Part shown: positions 62,895 through 64,000 of the stretch, one piece after another
Numbering within the stretch: position 1 is the stretch's first letter
Layout of the letters: every line of letters starts with the position of its first letter
Origin: Echiichthys vipera
Lineage: Eukaryota > Chordata > Actinopteri > Perciformes > Trachinidae
Length of the DNA: 64,000 nucleotides
Reading direction: 5' to 3'
Assembly (NCBI GenBank): GCA_963691815.1
Contig: OY829660.1
Coordinates: 6,294,552 to 6,358,551, forward strand
Position numbers and translations under genes: made by a program
The notes under the pieces: model-generated
What the model saw: the letters and a program-made list of their open reading frames with translations, nothing else
Databases searched by the model: none
Told to the model about the DNA's origin: nothing

Positions 62895-64000
62895 CAGGGG
62901 AAGACTGAAGCCATTGTATCCTCTCGTCTTGGCCAACAGACTCCATTAAAATGAATCAATCGAGGCAGTGGTAGACCAGCAACTGTCTGCAGTACATTGT
63001 TGGGTTTCTGCGTCTGTACTTCTGCCTGCTTCTCCAAACCAGGGGCATGCCGACCGCCATCTGCTGTAGGCAATACACTGACTATAAATAGGTACCTCAT
63101 ACAACCCCACTTTCAAAAATAAGAACTATCCATTTAAACAATTATTTAAAATCCAGTTTGAGCTTCCATACCCAAAGATTAAAAACGTGTCCCTGAAAAA
63201 GAAATGGTTTAACGGGCCAATAAACGCTCATTTAAATCGTTTCTGGGGCTACTTTTAAGGTGAAAAAATTATAAAGTTAGTAATGTGATGTTTAAACTAA
63301 TTTTCCAGGATTTCACCTTCAGTTTCACTGAAGTGAGACGAGTCGGCTACTTGAAGCTCAAGGACACTGCATCTGAAAACACACCCCAAAATAGAAAACA
63401 GATTAAACTACTCCTCAGTATCTTCATCACCATGTAATCACCATCATTTAAAATGTGTCACCACCTCTAACAGCCTCCTGAGCCGGTGTGGTATTGAAGA
63501 ACCTGTTGACCTCGGCCAAGGTCACGCCTGTCGAGTGAAAAAGCAGCTGTAGTGGAGTAAAGTGCTCCGGTATTAAGTTCATCACCTATTTTATTCAGTG
63601 AGGAGAAAACCTCCAGTCACCTTTACTCCACTCAATCATATCCTCCCCTCTGGCTCACTACAATACACACCAATCCCGAGCTCCTCTTGGAGTGCCTTCA
63701 CCTATTTCTTCCCAGCTTATTTGGGTTTATTTGCTTGCGCTCCTTTTCAGGGCTGAAATTTATACTCTCAAATGTAATGATAGTTATTTAAACCTGTTTT
63801 ACTGTTGCCCCTTTTCACCCTGGGTAATGGCAGCATTTGACCTGGACTCATCTCTGCTAACAAACAGCTCCTCGTGAGTATCCCAGGGCTGCAACAGAGG
63901 TTTGTGAATGAATCTCTCGACTGTGTCTTTGGATGAATTGCTTGATTATTTAGTAAATAAGTGCCTAGTTTTGTCCGACCAACAGACCAATTATAGAGGA

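Overview
The window is vertebrate nuclear DNA, almost certainly from a ray-finned fish and probably a percomorph teleost. The evidence is intron-split genes with GT/AG junctions, fish-like orthologues of vertebrate proteins, long (GT)n/(CA)n arrays, and a mix of Tc1-like, hAT-like and non-LTR elements with a tRNA-derived SINE present in three copies. No prokaryotic features, CRISPR arrays or free-standing tRNA/rRNA genes were seen. Orthology rests on remembered family sequences, not on a search.

Five protein-coding genes can be reconstructed, each with reading frame conserved across every splice junction. (1) kcnj9, a GIRK3/Kir3.3 potassium channel, minus strand 14806-4320, seven coding exons, 500 aa, with a long N-terminal extension and a near-perfect REST/NRSF (RE1) site in intron 2. 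(2) eif3f, plus strand 16547-20667, eight exons, 273 aa. (3) An apoo-like gene (MICOS subunit MIC26), minus strand 22409-21813, intronless, 198 aa, which looks like a retrogene with an intact frame. (4) dnaaf6 (pih1d3), a dynein-arm assembly factor, plus strand 23874-27711, six exons, 195 aa, with a CRE and an X-box-like site upstream and a 31-bp minisatellite in intron 3. (5) pip4p1 (tmem55b), a late endosome/lysosome membrane protein, plus strand 30815-47179, seven exons, 270 aa, with a TFEB/MITF-type E-box about 85 bp upstream of the start.

Layout: 1-4.3 kb is kcnj9 3' flank; 4.3-14.8 kb kcnj9; 14.8-16.5 kb the shared upstream region of kcnj9 and eif3f, which are head to head; 16.5-20.7 kb eif3f; 21.4-22.4 kb apoo-like, tail to tail with eif3f; 22.4-23.9 kb a divergent intergenic interval holding a 5'-truncated L1-like insertion with a 15-bp target duplication; 23.9-27.9 kb dnaaf6; 28-30.7 kb a repeat-rich spacer; 30.8-47.8 kb pip4p1; 48-64 kb a gene-poor stretch holding a hAT MITE with 8-bp target duplications, a roughly 1-kb inverted-repeat structure, a hAT-like element carrying a nested SINE, a 310-bp (GT)n array and a dead Tc1 copy.

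The five genes do not form a pathway: they are a neuronal channel, a translation factor, a mitochondrial cristae protein, a ciliary assembly factor and a lysosomal lipid-associated protein. The most distinctive signals are the intron-rich, N-terminally extended kcnj9 with its RE1 site, the intronless apoo copy, and promoter motifs that fit the biology of dnaaf6 and pip4p1. No clearly new biological system was found.
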